From the NCBI RefSeq assembly GCF_013167215.1, contig NZ_JABJWY010000037.1:260050-324049 (forward strand): DNA of 64,000 nucleotides, given 5' to 3'. This document shows positions 1 to 8,038 of this stretch, in pieces. The notes beneath the pieces are model-generated. The model saw only the letters and a program-made list of their open reading frames with translations. It had not been told where the DNA came from and ran no database searches. A program made the translations under genes and the position numbers. Position 1 is the stretch's first letter, and every line of letters begins with the position of its first letter. Source of the DNA: Sphingobacterium prati (GTDB lineage Bacteria; Bacteroidota; Bacteroidia; Sphingobacteriales; Sphingobacteriaceae).

Positions 1-2
1 GG

Positions 3-1526
3 GATGAAGTTGTGAATACCAATGAGGATATTGCATATTATGACCGTCCTCGGGCAACCTATGATGAAGCCATGGAATATATCTGTGGTGAATTTGAAAA
101 GGCTGCTGTACAACTTCCTGCTGATGTTGGTCTATTGGATTTTGGTAAACCGACAAAAGGTGCTGCATTTGCACTGATTGCCCGTTTGCGCCTGATTCAC
201 GCCAGTCCATTATTCAATGGCGGTGCTGTTGCTAATTCCTATTTTGGGAGTTGGACCCGCAAAACCGATGGGGTACATTATGTATCACAGCAATACGATG
301 AAAAACGGTGGGCGGTAGCTGCTGCCGCCGCTAAACGTGTTATGGATATGGGACGGTATAAATTATATACAGTTCCTGCAGACGAACGAACGCCTACACT
401 TCCAGCCGGGGTAACTTCTGATCCAAATTTCTACGGAAGCTATCCAAATGGAGCGGGTGGTATTGATGCATTTAGATCATACTCTGATGTCTTTACCGGT
501 GAAGCTGTGGCTTCCATTAATCCCGAATACATCTGGGGACGGAATACAGAATATTTTAGAACGGATTTGAATCAGGGGGCATTTCCGCCAACTTTGGGGG
601 GATGGGGGCGTTTTTCGGTCACTCAAAAAGTTGTAGATGCCTATTTGATGGATGACGGACGTACCAAAGAAGAGGCGCGTGGCGATACGTATTTTGAAGC
701 GGTGGCTGACCTTCCCACCGGTGGTACCTTTGGCGATTTGTTTACGGCCCAATCACGTAATTTTTCAGGTTATCCCCTTAATGCTGGAATCTTCAAGATG
801 TACGCCAATCGTGAAATGCGTTTTTATGCATCTGTAGGCTTTAATGGTGCTGTATGGCAGGCCTTGTCCAGTACAAGCTTGAATAATCATACCGCTCAAT
901 ATTTTTACCAGGATCCTGATGGCCGTGGGGGTGTTTCGGCTTCATCACCCAACTATCCACTTACTGGGTATGTTATTAAGAAATGGATCCATCCATTTGA
1001 TGCAATAACTGGTACGGGAGCTCGAATGATGCCTAAAGCATATCCTATCATCCGTTATGCAGAAATATTGCTTTCTTATGCCGAGGCTTTAAACAATCTG
1101 ACTGGTAGCCATACGGTACAGGTCGGTGATAAGAGCTATACCGTGAGCCGCGATGAAAATGAGATAAAAAGTTCTTTTAATGCTGTTCGGTACCGTGCAG
1201 GTTTACCGGGATTGTCATCTGCGCAGATGACCAATAAGGCGGAGGTTCAAAAACAAGTTGAGCGTGAGCGCATGGTGGAGTTCCTATGGGAAAACAGACG
1301 TTTTTACGATGTACGTCGTTGGGGCAAGTACGAAGAGACTGAACGTGAACCTATTCGTGGTATGAACCCCGATGGTGCGGATCGGGAATCCTTCTACAAG
1401 CGAGTTTCACCAGGTACATCGTCATTCTTGACACGTCAGGTAGATAAAAAATTGATTTGGGTGCCTATACCACGTGCTGAGATGCGCAGATTGCCATCAT
1501 TGGATCAGAATCCTGGGTATAATTAG
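3..1526 (+). CDS. SusD/RagB family outer-membrane nutrient-binding lipoprotein, 5' truncated by window edge
   Basis: The reading frame is open from the first codon of the window (position 3), so the N-terminus and signal peptide lie upstream; a GTG at 12 is in frame but is not a believable start. The visible 508 or so residues match the C-terminal half and SusD-like fold, with the family hallmark near the end (ENRRFYDVRRWG, about 70 residues before the stop) and the usual terminal WVPIPRAEM...NPGYN segment. SusD proteins are surface lipoproteins that cap a SusC TonB-dependent transporter and bind the substrate, usually a glycan or peptide. The SusC partner should lie just upstream, outside the window. 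The next two genes on the same strand are lipoproteins of a kind often found in such loci, so this is probably the third gene of an import operon. The substrate cannot be told from sequence. Confidence 0.93.
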   Translation, partial: DEVVNTNEDIAYYDRPRATYDEAMEYICGEFEKAAVQLPADVGLLDFGKPTKGAAFALIARLRLIHASPLFNGGAVANSYFGSWTRKTDGVHYVSQQYDEKRWAVAAAAAKRVMDMGRYKLYTVPADERTPTLPAGVTSDPNFYGSYPNGAGGIDAFRSYSDVFTGEAVASINPEYIWGRNTEYFRTDLNQGAFPPTLGGWGRFSVTQKVVDAYLMDDGRTKEEARGDTYFEAVADLPTGGTFGDLFTAQSRNFSGYPLNAGIFKMYANREMRFYASVGFNGAVWQALSSTSLNNHTAQYFYQDPDGRGGVSASSPNYPLTGYVIKKWIHPFDAITGTGARMMPKAYPIIRYAEILLSYAEALNNLTGSHTVQVGDKSYTVSRDENEIKSSFNAVRYRAGLPGLSSAQMTNKAEVQKQVERERMVEFLWENRRFYDVRRWGKYEETEREPIRGMNPDGADRESFYKRVSPGTSSFLTRQVDKKLIWVPIPRAEMRRLPSLDQNPGYN

Positions 1527-1603
1527 GATTAAGCAATAGAAAAAGAAAATATACAGGTCTTCCATAACCCAAACGTGTATGGAAGACGTTAAAATATTAA
1601 ATT

Positions 1604-2497
1604 ATGAAACGAAGTTTTATCGCAATACTAACAACGTCGATCGCTTTAGTTGCCTGTAAGGACAATGAAGTTTTCGAAAAAGAGATGTATAAAAATGAAG
1701 TGGCATTAATAAGTTCTGATTATCATAATACATTTAAAGAAGTGGTTCGCTTGACCGGAGAAGAGGTGATTGGCTATGTAGCGGCATCTTCAGGAGGTAC
1801 ACATGCGCCTGATAAAGATCTTGTTATTGAACTGGAAGAGGATCCAGAGACGTTGGTGAAATATAATTTTGCCGTGTATGATAATTCTGAAGATCTATAT
1901 GCCAAATTACTTCCCAAAGAGAAGTATGAAATCATGGATAAAAAGATTGTGATCAAAGCAGGCGAACTTACAGGCCGTACCATGGTCAAATTGCGACCGG
2001 ACGGTTTATCTCCGGATTCTACCTATTTTATTGGGCTGAAAGCAACAAGTTCATCCGGTGTTGAAATCAATCCTAAGAAAAGCACCATGTTGTATCAGGT
2101 CATCATAGAGAATGAGTATGCATCACAGGCCAAAAATACCATGTATTCAATGGTGGGGTTTGCCAATAGTTTGTCTACAGCGGCGAATAAACAGCTATTT
2201 CCATTAACCAGCAATAGCGTGCGGATGGTCGCCGGAAATGAAACCTTTGTATCCAAAGTACCCAATATTGCAAAAAATTGTCTTACACTGGAGATGGATG
2301 ATTTTAATAATGTAACAATAAAACCGTACAAAGATATTCAGGTCGTACAGTTGGATAATGATCCAATGTATCCGAATAAATTTAAGGTGGAAGAAGCTTT
2401 CGGTATGCGTACGAACGTATTTCTATTGTCCTATCAGTATACGATCGACAATGTGACGACGATTATGAAGGAACGTGTTGAAATGCAGGTTAAATAA
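1604..2497 (+). CDS. DUF1735/DUF4361-type surface lipoprotein of the upstream Sus-like locus
   Basis: A 297-residue protein with a lipoprotein signal peptide (lipobox ALVAC, Cys18). The N-terminal half, about residues 30-165, resembles the DUF1735 (BT_3987-like) domain seen in lipoproteins encoded next to SusC/SusD pairs: ELEEDPETLVKYN followed by LLPKEKYEI and a conserved ITIKAG-like strand (KIVIKAGEL). The C-terminal half is probably the DUF4361 beta-sandwich. Members are thought to be surface glycan-binding or accessory proteins; the exact ligand is unknown. It starts 77 bases after the SusD stop and the following gene starts 4 bases after its stop, consistent with one operon. Family assignment is from pattern memory and was not checked by search. 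Confidence 0.7.
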   Translation: MKRSFIAILTTSIALVACKDNEVFEKEMYKNEVALISSDYHNTFKEVVRLTGEEVIGYVAASSGGTHAPDKDLVIELEEDPETLVKYNFAVYDNSEDLYAKLLPKEKYEIMDKKIVIKAGELTGRTMVKLRPDGLSPDSTYFIGLKATSSSGVEINPKKSTMLYQVIIENEYASQAKNTMYSMVGFANSLSTAANKQLFPLTSNSVRMVAGNETFVSKVPNIAKNCLTLEMDDFNNVTIKPYKDIQVVQLDNDPMYPNKFKVEEAFGMRTNVFLLSYQYTIDNVTTIMKERVEMQVK

Positions 2498-2501
2498 AAT
2501 T

Positions 2502-3785
2502 ATGGAATCCATGAATATAATTAATTATTACAAATTGGATGCACTTCCAAAATCAATAACTGTCTTTTGTCTTAGTTTAATAATGATACTGACATCCTGC
2601 AAAGACGATCTTGCGGTAGACGGTGCTTTTGCATTAAAAGATAACCCATCAAAATTGGAGGCTGCAGCTAATGGCACAGCCGAAACTTACACTGTTCAGG
2701 CGAGCGGTAAATGGAAAGTAGAACCCCTTCGAAAGGAGAACTGGATCAAGATCGATCCGATGGAGGGAAACGGAAATGGAACATTTACGGTTACCGTCAA
2801 CAAAAATACCGATCCGGATGCGCGTGAACTGACACTGTTTTTCACTTTAAATGGAAAGTTGCAAAATAGTGTGCTGAAGGTAGATCAGGCAGGATCTACA
2901 GATCAAGGACAGATGAAAGATCCTTATCTAAAAATAGATGGATTATCCAGTCGTCTTGAAGTTTTTGAAGAGGGGATTAATGGACAATATATTCTTCGGT
3001 CTACGGGGAAGTGGAAAGTTGCGGTGGAGGACGAGTCTGACTGGGTTAAGTTTTCCCCTATGGAAGGTGAGGGAGATACCCCGATAACAATTACGGTAGA
3101 TAAAAATACCGACATTGAGCGTACCGCAAATCTTTTGTTATTTTTAAATGATGTGCAACAGGCATCTCCACTTACAGTATATCAGAAAGGTGTGAAATTG
3201 CAGGTGGAAGGGGACGTCGTTCTCAGGGAAGACTTTAACTGGCTAACCTATGGAAGCGAGGTTTTTAATACCACTTCAGGTGAAACAAGGATTGCCTCGT
3301 GGAGCACCGAAGAGTTGGCCAAAGGCTGGACCAGTACGATCAATACCACGGAAGGCGGGGGTAATTACGCTTCGATCTATGCGCGGCCAGGTTTTATTAA
3401 ACTAGGGCGTACAAATTATGGGGGCGATCTAATTTCACCGAAACTGGTCAATGTACAGCGTACGAAAAATTTACTGGTTACCTTCAAAGCTGTGCGATAT
3501 GCCACGAGCGATCATTATTTGCTCAATGTTGGTGTCAAAGGGCCGGGGGCGGTTAGTGTAAGTCAATTTAATGTGATGAACGTGGCTACTCCTAACTCGA
3601 ATATAGAATCGTGCAGAGCAGCGTGGCAAGCTCCAGAAGCGACCTATTCTTTTGTTGTTACGGGAGCTACTGCGGAGACTCAAATTTGGTTATTTGGCGG
3701 TGCTTTTGATCAGCGTGCTGGTAATTGGCCGGCTACTGTTAACCGCATTTTTGTCGACGATATTATTGTTACAATAACTAAATAA
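2502..3785 (+). CDS. Two-BACON-domain surface lipoprotein with C-terminal beta-sandwich
   Basis: The frame is open from 2475, but the first ATG is at 2502, four bases after the preceding stop; a second ATG at 2511 is also possible. After a hydrophobic signal with lipobox MILTSC come two tandem BACON-like repeats of about 85-90 residues. Both carry a GKWKV strand, a W(I/V)K(I/F)xPMEG turn and a TVxKNTD strand. BACON domains are Bacteroidota beta-sandwiches of enzymes and surface lipoproteins, suggested to bind carbohydrate or mucin. The last ~190 residues (beginning VVLREDFNW) look like a jelly-roll domain and end in a VDDIIVTI strand. It is the last gene of the left-edge import locus and is followed directly by a strong hairpin. 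Likely a surface glycan-binding protein, though no enzyme motif is visible. Confidence 0.75.
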   Translation: MESMNIINYYKLDALPKSITVFCLSLIMILTSCKDDLAVDGAFALKDNPSKLEAAANGTAETYTVQASGKWKVEPLRKENWIKIDPMEGNGNGTFTVTVNKNTDPDARELTLFFTLNGKLQNSVLKVDQAGSTDQGQMKDPYLKIDGLSSRLEVFEEGINGQYILRSTGKWKVAVEDESDWVKFSPMEGEGDTPITITVDKNTDIERTANLLLFLNDVQQASPLTVYQKGVKLQVEGDVVLREDFNWLTYGSEVFNTTSGETRIASWSTEELAKGWTSTINTTEGGGNYASIYARPGFIKLGRTNYGGDLISPKLVNVQRTKNLLVTFKAVRYATSDHYLLNVGVKGPGAVSVSQFNVMNVATPNSNIESCRAAWQAPEATYSFVVTGATAETQIWLFGGAFDQRAGNWPATVNRIFVDDIIVTITK

Positions 3786-3788
3786 TAG

Positions 3789-3840
3789 AACTAGCCCATG
3801 TATACCTTTTTGTGAAAAGTTACATGGGCTAGTTTGTGCC
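3789..3840 (+). terminator. Hairpin terminator after the Sus-like operon
   Basis: A 14-bp perfect stem (AACTAGCCCATGTA, 3789-3802, with its reverse complement at 3821-3834) separated by an 18-base loop follows the stop codon by three bases. The downstream U-tract is short (TTTG), so it may act partly as an mRNA 3' stabiliser. Confidence 0.65.
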
Positions 3841-4135
3841 CGCCTCCAAATAGTGTTTAGCCGCTATCATAAATTTAAACGGCTTTTGCATGCTGTTATT
3901 TGATCAGATCCCGCATGCCTTGCATTTTCTTGTCACGATTGGCCTTTTGTTTTTGCTATTGCAAGCTAAATACCAAAAAACGAGCAATCAATAGACACTT
4001 AACTTGTCGCAAGAGTTATTAGCAGCGAGCGTTGATACCAAAAAATTGCCAATACATCCTTGAACAAAAATTCCGTATAAAAAATACTCAGAAGGCCAAT
4101 TCCAAGAACTGGCCCTTATAATCTGTTAGGATAAG
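3841..4135. other. Intergenic stretch with no recognised feature
   Basis: Between the terminator of the left-edge operon and the end of a convergent lipoprotein gene. I see no open frame with a plausible start, no strong repeat and no RNA gene here. It contains short A-rich runs only. Confidence 0.5.
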
Positions 4136-4831
4136 CTAATACGTTACTTTAGGCTTGCCATTTTCGCAAACCACACCTTTAGCTGGTTTTTCATTTGTCT
4201 CGCTACAATTTAAGCTTTTGTCCAGTATTCTTTTAGCATTGTCCAAATGATTATATTGTTCTGCCATATTTCCAAACTCAGCAAAGTTATCTTTGTCCGT
4301 ATACAGTATGGAGATAAATTCGCAGTCTTTACGGAAGGTAGCAATGTGCCATTTACTTGGGTCGTTGCAGGGAATGTCATCAAAAAATGTCTGCAATTTG
4401 GGGAGCAAATCCGCCAATCGTTGATTGATTTCAGATAATTCCAGATCCCTTGCGCTGGCAACTTTCAGTTTGCCAGCAATGCAACGTATCCCAAAATGGG
4501 GTGGAAGATAATTGGGGGCTACACTCGTGTTGTACACAATCGGTCCTGTATAGACTTTCTGTGCTCTTTCTTTAAGATCTGCGGCCTCGGCAATTAATTT
4601 ATTATAGGTTTGCTCGAAGCTCGGATGTACGGGTACGTAGGTATAATAAAGTGTGTCAATACGGCATTCCTTCAGATCATTACAAGAAAGATTTTCAGTT
4701 AGTTTAACGGCTTGCTGAATTTTATCATCTGCTAGACGAGTGAGCTCTTCATAGTTGTCTTCTTTCTTACATCCTGAAAATAAAAAAATACTAAATAGAC
4801 TGAGGTAAAATAAGGTTGTTTTTTGCTTCAT
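4136..4831 (-). CDS. Hypothetical lipoprotein, 231 residues
   Basis: A clear lipoprotein signal peptide (MKQKTTLFYLSLF... with lipobox FLFSGC, Cys21) precedes a soluble, mostly helical domain with six Cys after the lipid Cys. They form two similar halves: SCNDLKEC...DTLYYTY and PCNDPSKWH...CEFISILYTD. That internal similarity suggests a duplicated unit of about 100 residues, each with a C-N-D-x(3) motif followed by a tyrosine-rich strand. I do not recognise the family. Encoded alone, convergent to the BACON gene and divergent from dnaX. Probably exported to the periplasm or outer membrane; function unknown. Confidence 0.7.
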   Translation of the reverse strand: MKQKTTLFYLSLFSIFLFSGCKKEDNYEELTRLADDKIQQAVKLTENLSCNDLKECRIDTLYYTYVPVHPSFEQTYNKLIAEAADLKERAQKVYTGPIVYNTSVAPNYLPPHFGIRCIAGKLKVASARDLELSEINQRLADLLPKLQTFFDDIPCNDPSKWHIATFRKDCEFISILYTDKDNFAEFGNMAEQYNHLDNAKRILDKSLNCSETNEKPAKGVVCENGKPKVTY

Positions 4832-5130
4832 AATTTTGGCTTTTAACCCTATAACGTCTGTTACGAAATTTTTGCTACAGTAAAAGGCGTAATGGATAGA
4901 GTTATTCTCTTTTTGTATATTTTCCTATTAAATTTTATGTCGATGAAAAGATGATGAGCCAGTTCACTTTAAAGGGCAATATGCATTTGTGAGCTTTTAA
5001 GAAAGAGGCATTTTTATAATGAGGTTCTGCTTCAATGAGATAATAATCCTTCAATTCGTATGGCTGGATTAATAATTGCTGACTTTTAATTTTTAGGTTT
5101 TAGAATCTCCATTTTCTTTTTTAAAATCCG
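4832..5130. other. Divergent intergenic region between the lipoprotein gene and dnaX
   Basis: About 300 bases of AT-rich sequence that must hold promoters for both flanking genes. Apart from the dnaX -7-like box at its right end I see no strong repeat, RNA gene or open frame. Confidence 0.4.
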
Positions 5131-5138
5131 TATCTTCG
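5131..5138 (+). promoter_or_regulatory. Bacteroidota -7 box (TATCTTCG) of dnaX, nearly leaderless
   Basis: TATCTTCG matches TAnnTTTG with one change. It ends only 4 bases before the dnaX ATG, so transcription would begin at or within a few bases of the start codon. No TTG is found at the ideal -33 distance, so the assignment is moderate. Confidence 0.45.
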
Positions 5139-5142
5139 TGCA

Positions 5143-6999
5143 ATGGATAATTTTATTGTTTCTGCACGTAAATACCGCCCGATTACCTTTGATTCGGTTG
5201 TAGGTCAGCAACACATTACGGGTACCCTAAAAAATGCAATTCACAACAATCAGTTGGCGCAGGCATTTTTATTTTGTGGGCCACGGGGTGTTGGTAAAAC
5301 TACTTGTGCACGTATTTTGGCCAAAACAATAAATTGTGAACAGATCTTAACCGGAACGGAGCCTTGTGGTCAATGCGATAGCTGCAAATCCTTTCAAAAC
5401 GGTAATTCTTTCAGTATACACGAACTTGACGCTGCATCCAACAACTCTGTAGACGATATCCGCAATCTGATCGATCAGGTCCGTATTCCACCGCAGGCCG
5501 GAAAGTATAAGATCTATATCATTGATGAGGTGCATATGCTCTCGCAGGCTGCTTTTAATGCCTTTTTGAAAACATTGGAAGAGCCGCCTTCTTATGCGAT
5601 TTTTATCCTGGCTACAACGGAAAAACATAAGATTTTACCCACGATTCTTTCACGCTGTCAGATTTTTGACTTCAACCGGATTAAAGTCGAGGACATGGCA
5701 GGTCACCTCGGAAAGATAGCCGATCGCGAGGCGATAGCTTATGACCAAGATGGTTTGCATATCATTGCCCAAAAGGCAGACGGTGGTCTTCGTGATGCCT
5801 TGTCCATGTTTGATCAGATCGTCAGCTTCTCGAATAAAAACGTCACCTACCAGGCTGTAATCGATAACCTGAATATTCTGGATTACGATTATTATTTTAA
5901 GCTAACAGACGCGATCTTGGCTGAAGATGCTGCGCAAACGCTTTTGACATTTAATGAGATTTTGAACCACGGTTTTGACGGAAGTCATTTTATTGCCGGT
6001 TTGTCAGCTCATTTTCGCAATCTACTTGTAGCCAGGGAACCTGCTACGTTAAAATTACTGGAAGTTAGCGATAGCATACGTCAAAAATATTTACAGCAAG
6101 CCCAGAAAGCTTCTTCGGGATTCCTTCTTTCGGCTTTGAATATTTCAAACCAGTGTGAAATAAATTACAAAACAAGTAAGAACCAGCGTTTGCAGGTGGA
6201 GCTTGCCTTGTTGAAAATGTGCCACATTGCAAATGCCATTAAATTAAGTCAGCTTGGTTCTGTACAGATTCCTTCAGCTGCTGAAGGAGTAAAAAAAAAA
6301 CTTCCTGAGCCAGTAGCTTCGCAACCTAAGGAAACTCCTTCTGCGGCAGTGCCTTCTGGAAATACTCCACAAAATATAGCGTCCGCATCAACTGTATCGG
6401 CCTCAGTTCCGGTATCCACAACACAGCCAGTAACGTCCAAGCCTCCGGCAGCAGCCGTTAATCCCGAAGTAAAAATTGAGGTGGTTTCGAATGTGCCTCC
6501 AAAAGTTAAAAAAGGTGGATGGGGATCCTCGGCCTCAGCGATTATTCCATCGTTGCCCGATCTGAATACTATTTATGACAATAATTCTGTTGCCAAAGAG
6601 GGGGATGAACCTGAATTAATAAGAGGTACCGAACAGCGTGAGGTAAGCTTTAATCAGTTTATAGCGATCTGGAATGCCTATGCCGAACAGCTAAAGGCAG
6701 AAAATAAGATCAACCTGTATACCATGATGACCACGACCCAACCTCGGCTAAAAGGTACATTAATAGAGATTGATGTCGAGAATGGTGTACAGATGGATGT
6801 GCTGCAAAGTGCGAAAGTGGATGTGCTGAACTATCTTCGCGTCAAGCTGCAAAATTTTGCACTCGATCTCCAAGGGGTCATGATGGAATTTACAGTTTCC
6901 CGTAAACCGTATACTTCGCAAGAGAAATACCAAGCTATGGTGACCAAAAATCCACTTTTGGATACTTTGCGTAAGGAGTTTAACTTGGGCTTAAGCTAA
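5143..6999 (+). CDS. dnaX: DNA polymerase III clamp-loader subunit gamma/tau
   Basis: 618 residues. The AAA+ clamp-loader core carries Walker A GPRGVGKT (46-53), a zinc module with Cys65, Cys75, Cys78 and Cys81, Walker B IIDEVH (128-ish) and the sensor-1 ATTEKHKILPTILSRCQ stretch. Domain III ends near residue 370. It is followed by a Pro/Ala/Ser/Val-rich linker (about 383-470) and a C-terminal domain expected to contact the polymerase alpha subunit. The protein loads the beta sliding clamp during replication. A run of ten A (6291-6300, codons 383-386) sits exactly at the junction between core and linker. A slip in either direction leads to a stop within a few codons, so a short gamma form of about 388 residues may be made (see findings). 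The start is the first ATG in the frame and directly follows a -7-like box. Encoded alone, followed by rlmB. Confidence 0.97.
   Translation: MDNFIVSARKYRPITFDSVVGQQHITGTLKNAIHNNQLAQAFLFCGPRGVGKTTCARILAKTINCEQILTGTEPCGQCDSCKSFQNGNSFSIHELDAASNNSVDDIRNLIDQVRIPPQAGKYKIYIIDEVHMLSQAAFNAFLKTLEEPPSYAIFILATTEKHKILPTILSRCQIFDFNRIKVEDMAGHLGKIADREAIAYDQDGLHIIAQKADGGLRDALSMFDQIVSFSNKNVTYQAVIDNLNILDYDYYFKLTDAILAEDAAQTLLTFNEILNHGFDGSHFIAGLSAHFRNLLVAREPATLKLLEVSDSIRQKYLQQAQKASSGFLLSALNISNQCEINYKTSKNQRLQVELALLKMCHIANAIKLSQLGSVQIPSAAEGVKKKLPEPVASQPKETPSAAVPSGNTPQNIASASTVSASVPVSTTQPVTSKPPAAAVNPEVKIEVVSNVPPKVKKGGWGSSASAIIPSLPDLNTIYDNNSVAKEGDEPELIRGTEQREVSFNQFIAIWNAYAEQLKAENKINLYTMMTTTQPRLKGTLIEIDVENGVQMDVLQSAKVDVLNYLRVKLQNFALDLQGVMMEFTVSRKPYTSQEKYQAMVTKNPLLDTLRKEFNLGLS
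6284..6318 (+). promoter_or_regulatory. Candidate slippage/frameshift site in dnaX (A10 run)
   Basis: Ten consecutive A (6291-6300) are preceded by an SD-like AAGGAG (6284-6289). Gaining one A (or a -1 ribosomal shift) gives a TGA after two codons (…K-T-S-stop, ~388 residues). Losing one A gives TAG after N-F-L-S-Q. The zero frame continues as tau. The layout parallels the known gamma-producing sites of E. coli and Thermus dnaX. Confidence 0.6.
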
Positions 7000-7028
7000 T
7001 CAATCGTTCCAATTCCTGTTAATTTTTG

Positions 7029-7036
7029 TACCTTTG
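7029..7036 (+). promoter_or_regulatory. -7 box TACCTTTG upstream of rlmB
   Basis: An exact TAnnTTTG match lying 36 bases upstream of the rlmB ATG and 29 bases after the dnaX stop. No TTG at the ideal -33 distance was seen. Confidence 0.5.
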
Positions 7037-7072
7037 CAATCTCTTCTATTTGGAAGGTAATATTTAGTATTT

Positions 7073-7867
7073 ATGATGCAAGGAAATTTTCAGAGACGTG
7101 ATCGTGATCACGGCGAAAGACGTGAAGTAAATCAGATGGTATTCGGTATCCGTGCCGTCATCGAAGCAATCGATAGTGGTAAAGAGATTGAATCGCTATT
7201 TGTACAACGTGGATTAAGCGGTAGCTTGATTCTGGAACTGAAATCCTTACTGAAAGAACATGATATTGCTTTTCAGCAAGTGCCTATTGAGAAACTGAAC
7301 CGTATCACCCGGAAAAATCACCAAGGTGTCATTGCTGTTATATCGCCAATTACCTATCAAAATATTGAAGATCTCCTGCCTCAGATCTATGAGAAGGGGG
7401 AGACCCCTTTACTTCTGATGCTAGACGGTGTTACTGATGTCCGCAATATGGGAGCGATTGCACGTACCGCAGAATGTTCTGGTGTGCATGCGATCATTGT
7501 GCCGAAAAAAGGATCCGCAGAGATAAATCCAGATGCAATTAAGACTTCCGCGGGTGCATTGTATAAAATTCCGGTCTGCCGTCATGATAGCCTTTCAAAA
7601 GTGGGCAAATTTTTAATAGATTCAGGCGTACAGTTGGTTGTTAGTACGGAAAAAACAACTTCGAGTATCTATGACGTGGATTATACTGCACCTACTTGTG
7701 TCATCATGGGCGCAGAAGACGTTGGTGTATCAAATGATTTAATTCGTATTGCGGATAATCTTGCCAAGATACCAATGTATGGCGAAATAGGCTCTCTTAA
7801 CGTGTCTGTATCGGCTGCGGTTGTTATTTATGAAGCAATTCGTCAACGTCTGCCTAAGAAGTCGTAA
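7073..7867 (+). CDS. rlmB: TrmH/SpoU-family 23S rRNA (guanosine-2'-O)-methyltransferase, RlmB type
   Basis: 264 residues with two parts. An N-terminal L30e-like substrate-binding domain (VFGIRAVIEAI...LFVQRGL) is followed by a SPOUT knot domain with the three family motifs: DGVTDVRNMGAIARTAEC, VIMGAEDVGVSNDLI and the SAM-binding IGSLNVSVSAAVVIYEA. The enzyme family methylates G2251 of 23S rRNA using S-adenosylmethionine. Two ATGs (7073, 7076) are adjacent; the first is used here. A hydrophilic N-terminal extension (MQGNFQRRDRDHGERRE) precedes the domain. The gene follows dnaX but has its own -7 box and is closed by a terminator at 7891. A second TrmH-family gene lies at 50011. Confidence 0.88.
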   Translation: MMQGNFQRRDRDHGERREVNQMVFGIRAVIEAIDSGKEIESLFVQRGLSGSLILELKSLLKEHDIAFQQVPIEKLNRITRKNHQGVIAVISPITYQNIEDLLPQIYEKGETPLLLMLDGVTDVRNMGAIARTAECSGVHAIIVPKKGSAEINPDAIKTSAGALYKIPVCRHDSLSKVGKFLIDSGVQLVVSTEKTTSSIYDVDYTAPTCVIMGAEDVGVSNDLIRIADNLAKIPMYGEIGSLNVSVSAAVVIYEAIRQRLPKKS

Positions 7868-7890
7868 GTACAAAAAAATGTTATATAGTG

Positions 7891-7922
7891 TAGCCTTTGT
7901 CTCTGACAAAGGCTATTTTATT
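7891..7922 (+). terminator. Rho-independent terminator after rlmB
   Basis: Perfect 11-bp stem (TAGCCTTTGTC, 7891-7901, with its complement at 7905-7915), 3-base loop, then TTTTATTT. Confidence 0.85.
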
Positions 7923-8038
7923 TAAAGGTCTATCTTTTTGATTCTTAATTTAATGTGCCGACAAATACCTAGGTGCAGTTGCTGATATCCTGCATACCTT
8001 ATCACTTGAACCCAAGAAATAGATTTGTCTTTGATGTA

